Assembly: GCA_028752905.1 (NCBI GenBank)
Contig: JAQNBH010000003.1
Span: 4,334,204 to 4,398,203, forward strand
Length of the DNA stretch: 64,000 nt
Reading direction: 5' to 3'
Source: Cladorhizidae sp. MBARI D1340-BT2
Lineage: Eukaryota; Porifera; Demospongiae; Poecilosclerida; Cladorhizidae
The notes beneath the pieces are model-generated. The model was not told the origin of the DNA and did not search any database. It saw only the letters and a list, made by a program, of their open reading frames with translations. A program made the translations under genes and the position numbers. The stretch's first letter is position 1, and the number at the start of each line of letters is the position of its first letter. Shown one piece after another: positions 47,003 to 60,600 of this stretch.

Positions 47003-47075
47003 ACTTGCGTTGGGTGCTGGAGCTCAGTTGCTTTCGCTAGCTAGATTTTGATTTCTCTGTGCAGGTCAGACATCA

Positions 47076-47275
47076 TCAATTATTACAATAACCTTCTCAA
47101 TAATCAAATTCAAATTGTATTCTCTCAACATTTCGACGAGATGCTCTAGCCTTCATAATTTATTCCTGATGGAAGGCTAGAGCATCTAGTCGAAACGTCG
47201 AGAGAATACAGTTTGAAGTTGATTACTGAGAAGGCTATTGAAATGTTATTATGTCAACTGAGAGCTCATTGAGAG
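47076..47275. mobile_element. Head-to-head fold-back element (most complete copy)
   Basis: Left arm (about 47080-47155, minus sense) and right arm (about 47173-47245, plus sense) are inverted copies of the family arm, meeting around a short AATTTATTCCTGATG centre. The outer right flank TTATTATGTCAACTGAGAGC, followed by TCATTGAGAG, matches the reverse complement of the left flank of the 31.93-kb copy. No coding sequence. Head-to-head terminal repeats are known in Penelope-like elements. Confidence 0.8.
47161..47210 (+). ncRNA. Hammerhead-ribozyme-like motif (plus-strand arm)
   Basis: Stem I strand TATTC (47161-47165), core CTGATG (47166-47171) with an extra G before the A, and stem II GGCTAGA/TCTAGTC (47175-47181 and 47185-47191; six Watson-Crick pairs and one G-U around a GCA loop). 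Then come GAAAC (47192-47196), GTC (47197-47199) and returning stem I strand GAATA (47204-47208). Stem II and the GAAACGTC segment match retroelement hammerheads closely. The core insertion (CTGATGGA) may reduce or abolish cleavage. Confidence 0.6.
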
Positions 47276-47565
47276 ATCATGAATGATGTTCTATAAGGTC
47301 ACAACAGGATTGGTCGATGTACACATCGTTGGTAGTTTTTGTGAATTGGGTAAAGCAGTTTTCCTTTCTCTTAAATAAGTTTAATCTAATGCTGTGAAAT
47401 TTCCATTCGTGCAAATAGCTGTAATTTTTATATCTGCTGCGCGGTATTGTGGTAAGCAACCTTTTCATTTTAGCCTCTGCGGTCAGGAAGATGGCTGCTG
47501 CTACTAGTAATTGCTTCTCCTTTCCATGGATTGTTGACGCTTTCATGTGTATCGGAATTTCGCAT
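47276..47565. other. Unique DNA, no gene recognised
   Basis: A minus-strand frame of 89 codons has no recognisable motif. No other signal. Confidence 0.45.
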
Positions 47566-47622
47566 TTCCTCGATTAGACCGTTCCTCGATTAGACCACAC
47601 CCTCGATTAGACCACGCACCAA
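47566..47622. repeat. Short CCTCGATTAGACC repeat
   Basis: Three or four copies of CCTCGATTAGACC with short linkers, directly before the pogo/Tigger-like remnant. Possibly subterminal repeats of that element. Confidence 0.8.
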
Positions 47623-47649
47623 TAGGAAATAGGAAAGCTCCAAAGAAAA

Positions 47650-47919
47650 CGCTTTTGTCTGGAGAGGGTGCGAAAAGCTTGGCAACCACTCACCACTGAA
47701 GTGGTAATCAAGTCCTTCAAAGATTGCAGTATTTCAGTCAAGACAGATGGTCACATGATCAGCAGCATTCACTGTTTAAAAGCCCGGACAAGCAGCAGAA
47801 AGTGCTGAAGGAAATATGGCCAGCGAGACGGCCAAACTCCACGGAAGAGATGAGAGACCGACGGTGATGATTCCTTCGCCAGCGAGGAAGCTAGCTTAGA
47901 AGAAGACGAACTAGAATAG
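47650..47919 (+). pseudogene. pogo/Tigger-like DDE transposase C-terminal remnant
   Basis: One frame reads VRKAWQPLTTEVVIKSFKDC followed by SISVKTDG (47668-47745). This matches the pattern of pogo/Tigger transposases just after the DDE domain (AW..V..E.I..SFKKCGI....DG). After a stop at 47808, another frame gives the acidic tail DGDDSFASEEASLEEDELE and a stop at 47919, also usual for that family's C-terminus. The catalytic domain is not present. Confidence 0.45.
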
Positions 47920-48654
47920 AGGACGATGGCTTGAGCACGAACACAGCTATTATCAGTAATTGTCACCTGTCCGAGCTCGAGTGATCTCATGCACTATTCT
48001 GCTGTTAGGCATGTTCAAATAATAGAATGCATCCTCGGATAGTGCGTGCCGCTAGGAAGCTCATGACATGAAGAGAACACGTGCGTTATAATCGATGAAA
48101 TGTGGTTCGTTCACTCCGCGAGGTGACGAAGCTTCTTCAGAATGACCCGTGACATGGTGAGGCTTACTCCAGCTAGCTCGAGCCAATACCAGAGGACTCT
48201 CTTTGGGCAGCACACCACAGTACTTCTCCAGACTCGCCTTGATCTACCTAAAGAGTGCACAGAGAAAGAAGACATGCATGTATTCAAAACATGCGTCACT
48301 TGCTAACATAGAGTCACGAATTCCATGGTAACAATAAATCCTTATATGGAGAATGTGATCATGCTGACATATCCTGTCATGGCCTTTTTTTGTTGAAAGT
48401 CTTCTTTTTTCCCCCTTCATATGTGTCAATGATGGGACGGGCATGTGTACTTGCAGCTGTGCATTAGTCACGGTGCAAATATACATCTTTTAACAGAAGA
48501 CTTACACTGCACTAGTCCTCATCATCATCCATGAACTGTCCCACTCTCACGGCAAGCCTGCCGTCAAGTCTTCAATCTCTTCCATCTTGATTAGATTTGA
48601 AATTAGGAATAATAAATTTCAGCGGCCGACATACTTAAATAGTTTTGTCCACGC
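47920..48654. other. Unique DNA, no gene confirmed
   Basis: A minus-strand segment after a good polypyrimidine acceptor (CTCTGTGCACTCTTTAG, cut near 48243) opens a 47-codon frame to a stop near 48111. It has no family motif, so I do not call an exon. Confidence 0.4.
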
Positions 48655-51600
48655 AGCAAGGCAGCTCATGAGATTAATAGGATTAGTGTGTCCCTCAAGT
48701 AACCCACACAGCGTGGCAGCTCATGAGATTAATAGGATTAGTGTGTCCCTCAAGTAGCCTACACAGCATGGCAGCTCATGAGATTAATAGGATTAGTGTG
48801 TCCCTCAAGTAGCCTACACAGCATGGCAGCTCATGAGATTAATAGGATTAGTGTGTCCCTCAAGTAGCATGGCAGCTCATGAGATTAATAGGATTAGTGT
48901 GTCCCTCAAATTAGTGTGTCCCTCAAATAGCCCACACAGCATGGTAGCTCTGAGATTAATAGGATTAGTGTGCCCCTCAAGTAGCCCACACAGCATGGTA
49001 GCTCATGAGATTAATAGGATTAGTGTGTCCCTCAAGTAGCCCACACAGCATGGCAGCTCATGAGATTAATAGGATTAGTGTGTCCCTCAAGTAGCATGGC
49101 AGCTCATGAGATTAATAGGATTAGTGTGTCCCTCAAATAGCCCACACAGCATGGTAGCTCTGAGATTAATAGGATTAGTGTGCCCCTCAAGTAGCCCACA
49201 CAGCATGGTAGCTCATGAGATTAATAGGATTAGTGTGTCCCTCAAGTAGCCCACACAGCATGGCAGCTCATGAAATTAATAGGATTAGTGTGTCCCTCAA
49301 GTAGCCTACACAGCATGGCAGCTCATGAGATTAATAGGATTAGTGTGTCCCTCAAGTAGCCCACACAGCATGGCAGCTCATGAGATTAATAGGATTAGTG
49401 TGTCCCTCAAGTAGCCCACACAGCATGGCAGCTCATGAGACATGAGATTAATAGGATTAGTGTGTCCCTCAAGTAGCCCACACAGCATGGTAGCTCATGA
49501 GATTAATAGGATTAGTGTGTCCCTCAAGTAGCCAACACAGCATGGCAGCTCATGAGATTAATAGGATTAGTGTGTCCCTCAAGTAACCCACACAGCATGG
49601 CAGCTCATGAGATTAATAGGATTAGTGTGTCCCTCAAGTAGCCCACACAGCATGGCAATTAATAGGATTAGTGTGCCCCTCAAGTAGCCCACACAAGCAT
49701 GGTAGCTCATGAGATTAATAGGATTAGTGTGTCCCTCAAGTAACCCACACAGCATGGCAGCTCATGAGATTAATAGGATTAGTGTGTCCCTCAAGTAGCC
49801 CACAAAGCATGGCAGCTCATGAGATTAATAGGATTAGTGTGTCCCTCAAGTAGCCCACACAGCATGGCAGCTCATGAGACATTAGATTAATAGGATTAGT
49901 GTGTCCCTCAAGTAGCCCACACAGCATGGTAGCTCATGAGATTAATAGGATTAGTGTGTCCCTCAAGTAGCCCACACAGCATGGCAGCTCATGAGATTAA
50001 TAGGATTAGTGTGTCCCTCAAGTAGCCCACACAGCATGGCAGCTCATGAGATTAATAGGATTAGTGTGTCCCTCAAGTAGCCCACACAGCATGGCAGCTC
50101 ATGAGATTAATAGGATTAGTGTGTCCCTCAAGTAGCCCACACAGCATGGCAGCTCATGAGATTAATAGGATTAGTGTGTCCCTCAAGTAGCCCACACAGC
50201 ATGGTAGCTCATGAGATTAATAGGATTAGTGTGTCCCTCAAGTAGCCCACACAGCATGGCAGATCATGAGATTAATAGGATTAGTGTGTCCCTCAAGTAG
50301 CCCACACAGCATGGCAGCTCATGAGATTAATAGGATTAGTGTGTCCCTCAAGTAGCCCACACAGCATGGCAGCTCATGAGATTAATAGGATTAGTGTGTC
50401 CCTCAAGTAGCCCACACAGCATGGCAGCTCATGAGATTAATAGGATTAGTGTGTCCCTCAAGTAGCCCACACAGCATGGCAGCTCATGAGACATGAGATT
50501 AATAGGATTAGTGTGTCCCTCAAGTAACCCACACAGCATGGCAGCTCATGAGATTAATAGGATTAGTGTGTCCCTCAAGTAGCCCACACAGCATGGCAAT
50601 TAATAGGATTAGTGTGCCCCTCAAGTAGCCCACACAAGCATGGTAGCTCATGAGATTAATAGGATTAGTGTGTCCCTCAAGTAACCCACACAGCATGGCA
50701 GCTCATGAGATTAATAGGATTAGTGTGTCCCTCAAGTAGCCCACAAAGCATGGCAGCTCATGAGATTAATAGGATTAGTGTGTCCCTCAAGTAGCCCACA
50801 CAGCATGGCAGCTCATGAGACATTAGATTAATAGGATTAGTGTGTCCCTCAAGTAGCCCACACAGCATGGTAGCTCATGAGATTAATAGGATTAGTGTGT
50901 CCCTCAAGTAGCCCACACAGCATGGCAGCTCATGAGATTAATAGGATTAGTGTGTCCCTCAAGTAGCCCACACAGCATGGTAGCTCATGAGATTAATAGG
51001 ATTAGTGTGTCCCTCAAGTAGCCCACACAGCATGGCAGCTCATGAAATTAATAGGATTAGTGTGTCCCTCAAGTAGCCCACACAGCATGGCAGCTCATGA
51101 GATTAATAGGATTAGTGTGTCCCTCAAGTAGCCCACACAGCATGGCAGCTCATGAGATTAATAGGATTAGTGTGTCCCTCAAGTAGCCCACACAGCATGG
51201 CAGCTCATGAGACATGAGATTAATAGGATTAGTGTGTCCCTCAAGTAGCCCACACAGCATGGTAGCTCATGAGATTAATAGGATTAGTGTGTCCCTCAAG
51301 TAGCCAACACAGCATGGCAGCTCATGAGATTAATAGGATTAGTGTGTCCCTCAAGTAGCCCACACAGCATGGCAGCTCATGAGATTAATAGGATTAGTGT
51401 GTCCCTCAAGTAGCCCACACAGCATGGCAGCTCATGAGATTAATAGGATTAGTGTGTCCCTCAAGTAGCCCACACAGCATGGCAGCTCATGAGATTAATA
51501 GGATTAGTGTGTCCCTCAAGTAGCCCACACAGCATGGTAGCTCATGAGATTAATAGGATTAGTGTGTCCCTCAAGTAGCCCACACAGCATGGCAGATCAT

Positions 51601-54600
51601 GAGATTAATAGGATTAGTGTGTCCCTCAAGTAGCCCACACAGCATGGCAGCTCATGAGATTAATAGGATTAGTGTATCCCTCAAGTAGCCCACACAGCAT
51701 GGCAGCTCATGAGATTAATAGGATTAGTGTGTCCCTCAAGTAGCCCACACAGCATGGCAGCTCATGAGATTAATAGGATTAGTGTGTCCCTCAAGTAGCC
51801 CACACAGCATGGCAGCTCATGAGACATGAGATTAATAGGATTAGTGTGTCCCTCAAGTAACCCACACAGCATGGCAGCTCATGAGATTAATAGGATTAGT
51901 GTGTCCCTCAAGTAGCCCACACAGCATGGCAATTAATAGGATTAGTGTGCCCCTCAAGTAGTCCACACAAGCATGGTAGCTCATGAGATTAATAGGATTA
52001 GTGTGTCCCTCAAGTAACCCACACAGCATGGCAGCTCATGAGATTAATAGGATTAGTGTGTCCCTCAAGTAGCCCACAAAGCATGGCAGCTCATGAGATT
52101 AATAGGATTAGTGTGTCCCTCAAGTAGCCCACACAGCATGGCAGCTCATGAGACATTAGATTAATAGGATTAGTGTGTCCCTCAAGTAGCCCACACAGCA
52201 TGGTAGCTCATGAGATTAATAGGATTAGTGTGTCCCTCAAGTAGCCCACACAGCATGGCAGCTCATGAGATTAATAGGATTAGTGTGTCCCTCAAGTAGC
52301 CCACACAGCATGGCAGCTCATGAGATTAATAGGATTAGTGTGTCCCTCAAGTAGCCCACACAGCATGGCAGCTCATGAGATTAATAGGATTAGTGTGTCC
52401 CTCAAGTAGCCCACACAGCATGGTAGCTCATGAGATTAATAGGATTAGTGTGTCCCTCAAGTAGCCCACACAGCATGGCAGATCATGAGATTAATAGGAT
52501 TAGTGTGTCCCTCAAGTAGCCCACACAGCATGGCAGCTCATGAGATTAATAGGATTAGTGTGTCCCTCAAGTAGCCCACACAGCATGGCAGCTCATGAGA
52601 TTAATAGGATTAGTGTGTCCCTCAAGTAGCCCACACAGCATGGCAGCTCATGAGATTAATAGGATTAGTGTGTCCCTCAAGTAGCCCACACAGCATGGCA
52701 GCTCATGAGACATGAGATTAATAGGATTAGTGTGTCCCTCAAGTAACCCACACAGCATGGCAGCTCATGAGATTAATAGGATTAGTGTGTCCCTCAAGTA
52801 GCCCACACAGCATGGCAATTAATAGGATTAGTGTGCCCCTCAAGTAGCCCACACAAGCATGGTAGCTCATGAGATTAATAGGATTAGTGTGTCCCTCAAG
52901 TAACCCACACAGCATGGCAGCTCATGAGATTAATAGGATTAGTGTGTCCCTCAAGTAGCCCACAAAGCATGGCAGCTCATGAGATTAATAGGATTAGTGT
53001 GTCCCTCAAGTATCCCACACAGCATGGCAGCTCATGAGACATTAGATTAATAGGATTAGTGTGTCCCTCAAGTAGCCCACACAGCATGGTAGCTCATGAG
53101 ATTAATAGGATTAGTGTGTCCCTCAAGTAGCCCACACAGCATGGCAGCTCATGAGATTAATAGGATTAGTGTGTCCCTCAAGTAGCCCACACAGCATGGT
53201 AGCTCATGAGATTAATAGGATTAGTGTGTCCCTCAAGTAGCCCACACAGCATGGCAGCTCATGAAATTAATAGGATTAGTGTGTCCCTCAAGTAGCCCAC
53301 ACAGCATGGCAGCTCATGAGATTAATAGGATTAGTGTGTCCCTCAAGTAGCCCACACAGCATGGCAGCTCATGAGATTAATAGGATTAGTGTGTCCCTCA
53401 AGTAGCCCACACAGCATGGCAGCTCATGAGACATGAGATTAATAGGATTAGTGTGTCCCTCAAGTAGCCCACACAGCATGGTAGCTCATGAGATTAATAG
53501 GATTAGTGTGTCCCTCAAGTAGCCAACACAGCATGGCAGCTCATGAGATTAATAGGATTAGTGTGTCCCTCAAGTAACCCACACAGCATGGCAGCTCATG
53601 AGATTAATAGGATTAGTGTGTCCCTCAAGTAGCCCACACAGCATGGCAATTAATAGGATTAGTGTGCCCCTCAAGTAGCCCACACAAGCATGGTAGCTCA
53701 TGAGATTAATAGGATTAGTGTGTCCCTCAAGTAACCCACACAGCATGGCAGCTCATGAGATTAATAGGATTAGTGTGTCCCTCAAGTAGCCCACAAAGCA
53801 TGGCAGCTCATGAGATTAATAGGATTAGTGTATCCCTCAAGTAGCCCACACAGCATGGCAGCTCATGAGACATGAGATTAATAGGATTAGTGTGTCCCTC
53901 AAGTAGCCCACACAGCATGGTAGCTCATGAGATTAATAGGATTAGTGTGTCCCTCAAGTAGCCCACACAGCATGGCAGCTCATGAGATTAATAGGATTAG
54001 TGTGTCCCTCAAGTAGCCCACACAGCATGGCAGCTCATGAGATTAATAGGATTAGTGTGTCCCTCAAGTAGCCCACACAGCATGGCAGCTCATGAGATTA
54101 ATAGGATTAGTGTGTCCCTCAAGTAGCCCACACAGCATGGCAGCTCATGAGATTAATAGGATTAGTGTGTCCCTCAAGTAGCCCACACAGCATGGTAGCT
54201 CATGAGATTAATAGGATTAGTGTGTCCCTCAAGTAGCCCACACAGCATGGCAGATCATGAGATTAATAGGATTAGTGTGTCCCTCAAGTAGCCCACACAG
54301 CATGGCAGCTCATGAGATTAATAGGATTAGTGTATCCCTCAAGTAGCCCACACAGCATGGCAGCTCATGAGATTAATAGGATTAGTGTGTCCCTCAAGTA
54401 GCCCACACAGCATGGCAGCTCATGAGATTAATAGGATTAGTGTGTCCCTCAAGTAGCCCACACAGCATGGCAGCTCATGAGACATGAGATTAATAGGATT
54501 AGTGTGTCCCTCAAGTAACCCACACAGCATGGCAGCTCATGAGATTAATAGGATTAGTGTGTCCCTCAAGTAGCCCACACAGCATGGCAATTAATAGGAT

Positions 54601-57600
54601 TAGTGTGCCCCTCAAGTAGCCCACACAAGCATGGTAGCTCATGAGATTAATAGGATTAGTGTGTCCCTCAAGTAACCCACACAGCATGGCAGCTCATGAG
54701 ATTAATAGGATTAGTGTGTCCCTCAAGTAGCCCACAAAGCATGGCAGCTCATGAGATTAATAGGATTAGTGTGTCCCTCAAGTAGCCCACACAGCATGGC
54801 AGCTCATGAGACATTAGATTAATAGGATTAGTGTGTCCCTCAAGTAGCCCACACAGCATGGTAGCTCATGAGATTAATAGGATTAGTGTGTCCCTCAAGT
54901 AGCCCACACAGCATGGCAGCTCATGAGATTAATAGGATTAGTGTGTCCCTCAAGTAGCCCACACAGCATGGCAGCTCATGAGATTAATAGGATTAGTGTG
55001 TCCCTCAAGTAGCCCACACAGCATGGCAGCTCATGAGATTAATAGGATTAGTGTGTCCCTCAAGTAGCCCACACAGCATGGCAGCTCATGAGATTAATAG
55101 GATTAGTGTGTCCCTCAAGTAGCCCACACAGCATGGTAGCTCATGAGATTAATAGGATTAGTGTGTCGCTCAAGTAGCCCACACAGCATGGCAGATCATG
55201 AGATTAATAGGATTAGTGTGTCCCTCAAGTAGCCCACACAGCATGGCAGCTCATGAGATTAATAGGATTAGTGTGTCCCTCAAGTAGCCCACACAGCATG
55301 GCAGCTCATGAGATTAATAGGATTAGTGTGTCCCTCAAGTAGCCCACACAGCATGGCAGCTCATGAGATTAATAGGATTAGTGTGTCCCTCAAGTAGCCC
55401 ACACAGCATGGCAGCTCATGAGACATGAGATTAATAGGATTAGTGTGTCCCTCAAGTAGCCCACACAGCATGGCAGCTAATAGGATTAGTGTGTCCCTCA
55501 AGTAGCCCACACAGTATGGTAGCTCATGAGATTAATAGGATTAGTGTGTCCCTCAGGTAGCCCACACAGCATGGCAGCTCATGAGATTAATAGGATTAGT
55601 GTGTCCCTCAAGTAGCCCACACAGCATGGCAGCTCATGAGACATGAGATTAATAGGATTAGTGTGTCCCTCAAGTAGCCCACACAGCATGGTAGCTCATG
55701 AGATTAATAGGATTAGTGTGTCCCTCAAGTAGCCCACACAGCATGGCAGCTCATGAGATTAATAGGATTAGTGTGTCCCTCAAGTAGCCCACACAGCATG
55801 GCAGCTCATGAGATTAATAGGATTAGTGTGTCCCTCAAGTAGCCCACACAGCAAGGCAGCTCATGAGATTAATAGGATTAGTGTGTCCCTCAAGTAGCCC
55901 ACACAGCATGAGATTAATAGGATTAGTGTGTCCCTCAAGTAGCCCACACAGCATGGCAGCTCATGAGACATGAGATTAATAGGATTAGTGTGTCCCTCAA
56001 GTAGCCCACACAGCATGGTAGCTCATGAGATTAATAGGATTAGTGTGTCCCTCAAGTAGCCCACACAGCATGGCAGCTCATGAGATTAATAGGATTAGTG
56101 TGTCCCTCAAGTAACCCACAAAGCATGGCAGCTCATGAGATTAATAGGATTAGTGTGTCCCTCAAGTATCCCACACAGCATGGCAGCTCATGAGACATTA
56201 GATTAATAGGATTAGTGTGTCCCTCAAGTAGCCCACACAGCATGGTAGCTCATGAGATTAATAGGATTAGTGTGTCCCTCAAGTAGCCCACACAGCATGG
56301 CAGCTCATGAGATTAATAGGATTAGTGTGTCCCTCAAGTAGCCCACACAGCATGGTAGCTCATGAGATTAATAGGATTAGTGTGTCCCTCAAGTAGCCCA
56401 CACAGCATGGCAGCTCATGAAATTAATAGGATTAGTGTGTCCCTCAAGTAGCCCACACAGCATGGCAGCTCATGAGATTAATAGGATTAGTGTGTCCCTC
56501 AAGTAGCCCACACAGCATGGCAGCTCATGAGATTAATAGGATTAGTGTGTCCCTCAAGTAGCCCACACAGCATGGCAGCTCATGAGACATGAGATTAATA
56601 GGATTAGTGTGTCCCTCAAGTAGCCCACACAGCATGGTAGCTCATGAGATTAATAGGATTAGTGTGTCCCTCAAGTAGCCAACACAGCATGGCAGCTCAT
56701 GAGATTAATAGGATTAGTGTGTCCCTCAAGTAACCCACACAGCATGGCAGCTCATGAGATTAATAGGATTAGTGTGTCCCTCAAGTAGCCCACACAGCAT
56801 GGCAATTAATAGGATTAGTGTGCCCCTCAAGTAGCCCACACAAGCATGGGAGCTCATGAGATTAATAGGATTAGTGTGTCCCTCAAGTAACCCACACAGC
56901 ATGGCAGCTCATGAGATTAATAGGATTAGTGTGTCCCTCAAGTAGCCCACAAAGCATGGCAGCTCATGAGATTAATAGGATTAGTGTATCCCTCAAGTAG
57001 CCCACACAGCATGGCAGCTCATGAGACATGAGATTAATAGGATTAGTGTGTCCCTCAAGTAGCCCACACAGCATGGTAGCTCATGAGATTAATAGGATTA
57101 GTGTGTCCCTCAAGTAGCCCACACAGCATGGCAGCTCATGAGATTAATAGGATTAGTGTGTCCCTCAAGTAGCCCACACAGCATGGCAGCTCATGAGATT
57201 AATAGGATTAGTGTGTCCCTCAAGTAGCCCACACAGCATGGCAGCTCATGAGATTAATAGGATTAGTGTGTCCCTCAAGTAGCCCACACAGCATGGCAGC
57301 TCATGAGATTAATAGGATTAGTGTGTCCCTCAAGTAGCCCACACAGCATGGTAGCTCATGAGATTAATAGGATTAGTGTGTCCCTCAAGTAGCCCACACA
57401 GCATGGCAGATCATGAGATTAATAGGATTAGTGTGTCCCTCAAGTAGCCCACACAGCATGGCAGCTCATGAGATTAATAGGATTAGTGTATCCCTCAAGT
57501 AGCCCACACAGCATGGCAGCTCATGAGATTAATAGGATTAGTGTGTCCCTCAAGTAGCCCACACAGCATGGCAGCTCATGAGATTAATAGGATTAGTGTG

Positions 57601-60600
57601 TCCCTCAAGTAGCCCACACAGCATGGCAGCTCATGAGACATGAGATTAATAGGATTAGTGTGTCCCTCAAGTAACCCACACAGCATGGCAGCTCATGAGA
57701 TTAATAGGATTAGTGTGTCCCTCAAGTAGCCCACACAGCATGGCAATTAATAGGATTAGTGTGCCCCTCAAGTAGCCCACACAAGCATGGTAGCTCATGA
57801 GATTAATAGGATTAGTGTGTCCCTCAAGTAACCCACACAGCATGGCAGCTCATGAGATTAATAGGATTAGTGTGTCCCTCAAGTAGCCCACAAAGCATGG
57901 CAGCTCATGAGATTAATAGGATTAGTGTGTCCCTCAAGTAGCCCACACAGCATGGCAGCTCATGAGACATTAGATTAATAGGATTAGTGTGTCCCTCAAG
58001 TAGCCCACACAGCATGGTAGCTCATGAGATTAATAGGATTAGTGTGTCCCTCAAGTAGCCCACACAGCATGGCAGCTCATGAGATTAATAGGATTAGTGT
58101 GTCCCTCAAGTAGCCCACACAGCATGGCAGCTCATGAGATTAATAGGATTAGTGTGTCCCTCAAGTAGCCCACACAGCATGGCAGCTCATGAGATTAATA
58201 GGATTAGTGTGTCCCTCAAGTAGCCCACACAGCATGGCAGCTCATGAGATTAATAGGATTAGTGTGTCCCTCAAGTAGCCCACACAGCATGGTAGCTCAT
58301 GAGATTAATAGGATTAGTGTGTCCCTCAAGTAGCCCACACAGCATGGCAGATCATGAGATTAATAGGATTAGTGTGTCCCTCAAGTAGCCCACACAGCAT
58401 GGCAGCTCATGAGATTAATAGGATTAGTGTGTCCCTCAAGTAGCCCACACAGCATGGCAGCTCATGAGATTAATAGGATTAGTGTGTCCCTCAAGTAGCC
58501 CACACAGCATGGCAGCTCATGAGATTAATAGGATTAGTGTGTCCCTCAAGTAGCCCACACAGCATGGCAGCTCATGAGACATGAGATTAATAGGATTAGT
58601 GTGTCCCTCAAGTAGCCCACACAGCATGGCAGCTAATAGGATTAGTGTGTCCCTCAAGTAGCCCACACAGTATGGTAGCTCATGAGATTAATAGGATTAG
58701 TGTGTCCCTCAGGTAGCCCACACAGCATGGCAGCTCATGAGATTAATAGGATTAGTGTGTCCCTCAAGTAGCCCACACAGCATGGCAGCTCATGAGACAT
58801 GAGATTAATAGGATTAGTGTGTCCCTCAAGTAGCCCACACAGCATGGTAGCTCATGAGATTAATAGGATTAGTGTGTCCCTCAAGTAGCCCACACAGCAT
58901 GGCAGCTCATGAGATTAATAGGATTAGTGTGTCCCTCAAGTAGCCCACACAGCATGGCAGCTCATGAGATTAATAGGATTAGTGTGTCCCTCAAGTAGCC
59001 CACACAGCAAGGCAGCTCATGAGATTAATAGGATTAGTGTGTCCCTCAAGTAGCCCACACAGCATGAGATTAATAGGATTAGTGTGTCCCTCAAGTAGCC
59101 CACACAGCATGGCAGCTCATGAGACATGAGATTAATAGGATTAGTGTGTCCCTCAAGTAGCCCACACAGCATGGTAGCTCATGAGATTAATAGGATTAGT
59201 GTGTCCCTCAAGTAGCCCACACAGCATGGCAGCTCATGAGATTAATAGGATTAGTGTGTCCCTCAAGTAGCCCACACAGCATGGCAGCTCATGAGATTAA
59301 TAGGATTAGTGTGTCCCTCAAGTAGCCCACACAGAATGGCAGCTCATGAGATTAATAGGATTAGTGTGTCCCTCAAGTAGCCCACACAGCATGGCAGCTC
59401 ATGAGACATGAGATTAATAGGATTAGTGTGTCCCTCAAGTAGCCCACACAGCATGGTAGCTCATGAGATTAATAGGATTAGTGTGTCCCTCAAGTAGCCC
59501 ACACAGCATGGCAGCTCATGAGACATGAGATTAATAGGATTAGTGTGTCCCTCAAGTAGCCCACACAGCATGGTAGCTCATGAGATTAATAGGATTAGTG
59601 TGTCCCTCAAGTAGCCCACACAGCATGGCAGCTCATGAGATTAATAGGATTAGTGTGTCCCTCAAGTAGCCCACACAGCATGGCAGCTCATGAGATTAAT
59701 AGGATTAGTGTGTCCCTCAAGTAGCCCACACAGCATGACAGCTCATGAGATTAATAGGATTAGTGTGTCCCTCAAGTAGCCCACACAGCATGGCAGCTCA
59801 TGAGATTAATAGGATTAGTGTGTCCCACAAGTAGCCCACACAGCATGGCAGCTCATGAGACATGAGATTAATAGGATTAGTGTGTCCCTCAAGTAGCCCA
59901 CACAGCATGGTAGCTCATGAGATTAATAGGATTAGTGTGTCCCTCAAGTAGCCCACACAGCATGGCAGATCATGAGATTAATAGGATTAGTGTGTCCCTC
60001 AAGTAGCCCACACAGCATGGCAGCTCATGAGATTAATAGGATTAGTGTGTCCCTCAGGTAGCCCACACAGCATGGCAGCTCATGAGATTAATAGGATTAG
60101 TGTGTCCCTCAAGTAGCCCACACAGCATGGCAGCTCATGAGATTAATAGGATTAGTGTGTCCCTCAAGTAGCCCACACAGCATGGCAGCTCATGAGACAT
60201 GAGATTAATAGGATTAGTGTGTCCCTCAAGTAGCCCACACAGCATGGCAGCTAATAGGATTAGTGTGTCCCTCAAGTAGCCCACACAGTATGGTAGCTCA
60301 TGAGATTAATAGGATTAGTGTGTCCCTCAGGTAGCCCACACAGCATGGCAGCTCATGAGATTAATAGGATTAGTGTGTCCCTCAAGTAGCCCACACAGCA
60401 TGGCAGCTCATGAGACATGAGATTAATAGGATTAGTGTGTCCCTCAAGTAGCCCACACAGCATGGTAGCTCATGAGATTAATAGGATTAGTGTGTCCCTC
60501 AAGTAGCCCACACAGCATGGCAGCTCATGAGATTAATAGGATTAGTGTGTCCCTCAAGTAGCCCACACAGCATGGCAGCTCATGAGATTAATAGGATTAG

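Noticed and set aside
48111..48243. Minus-strand terminal exon after a strong polypyrimidine acceptor
   Set aside because: The acceptor is convincing, but the 47-codon frame has no recognisable family motif and no partner exon.
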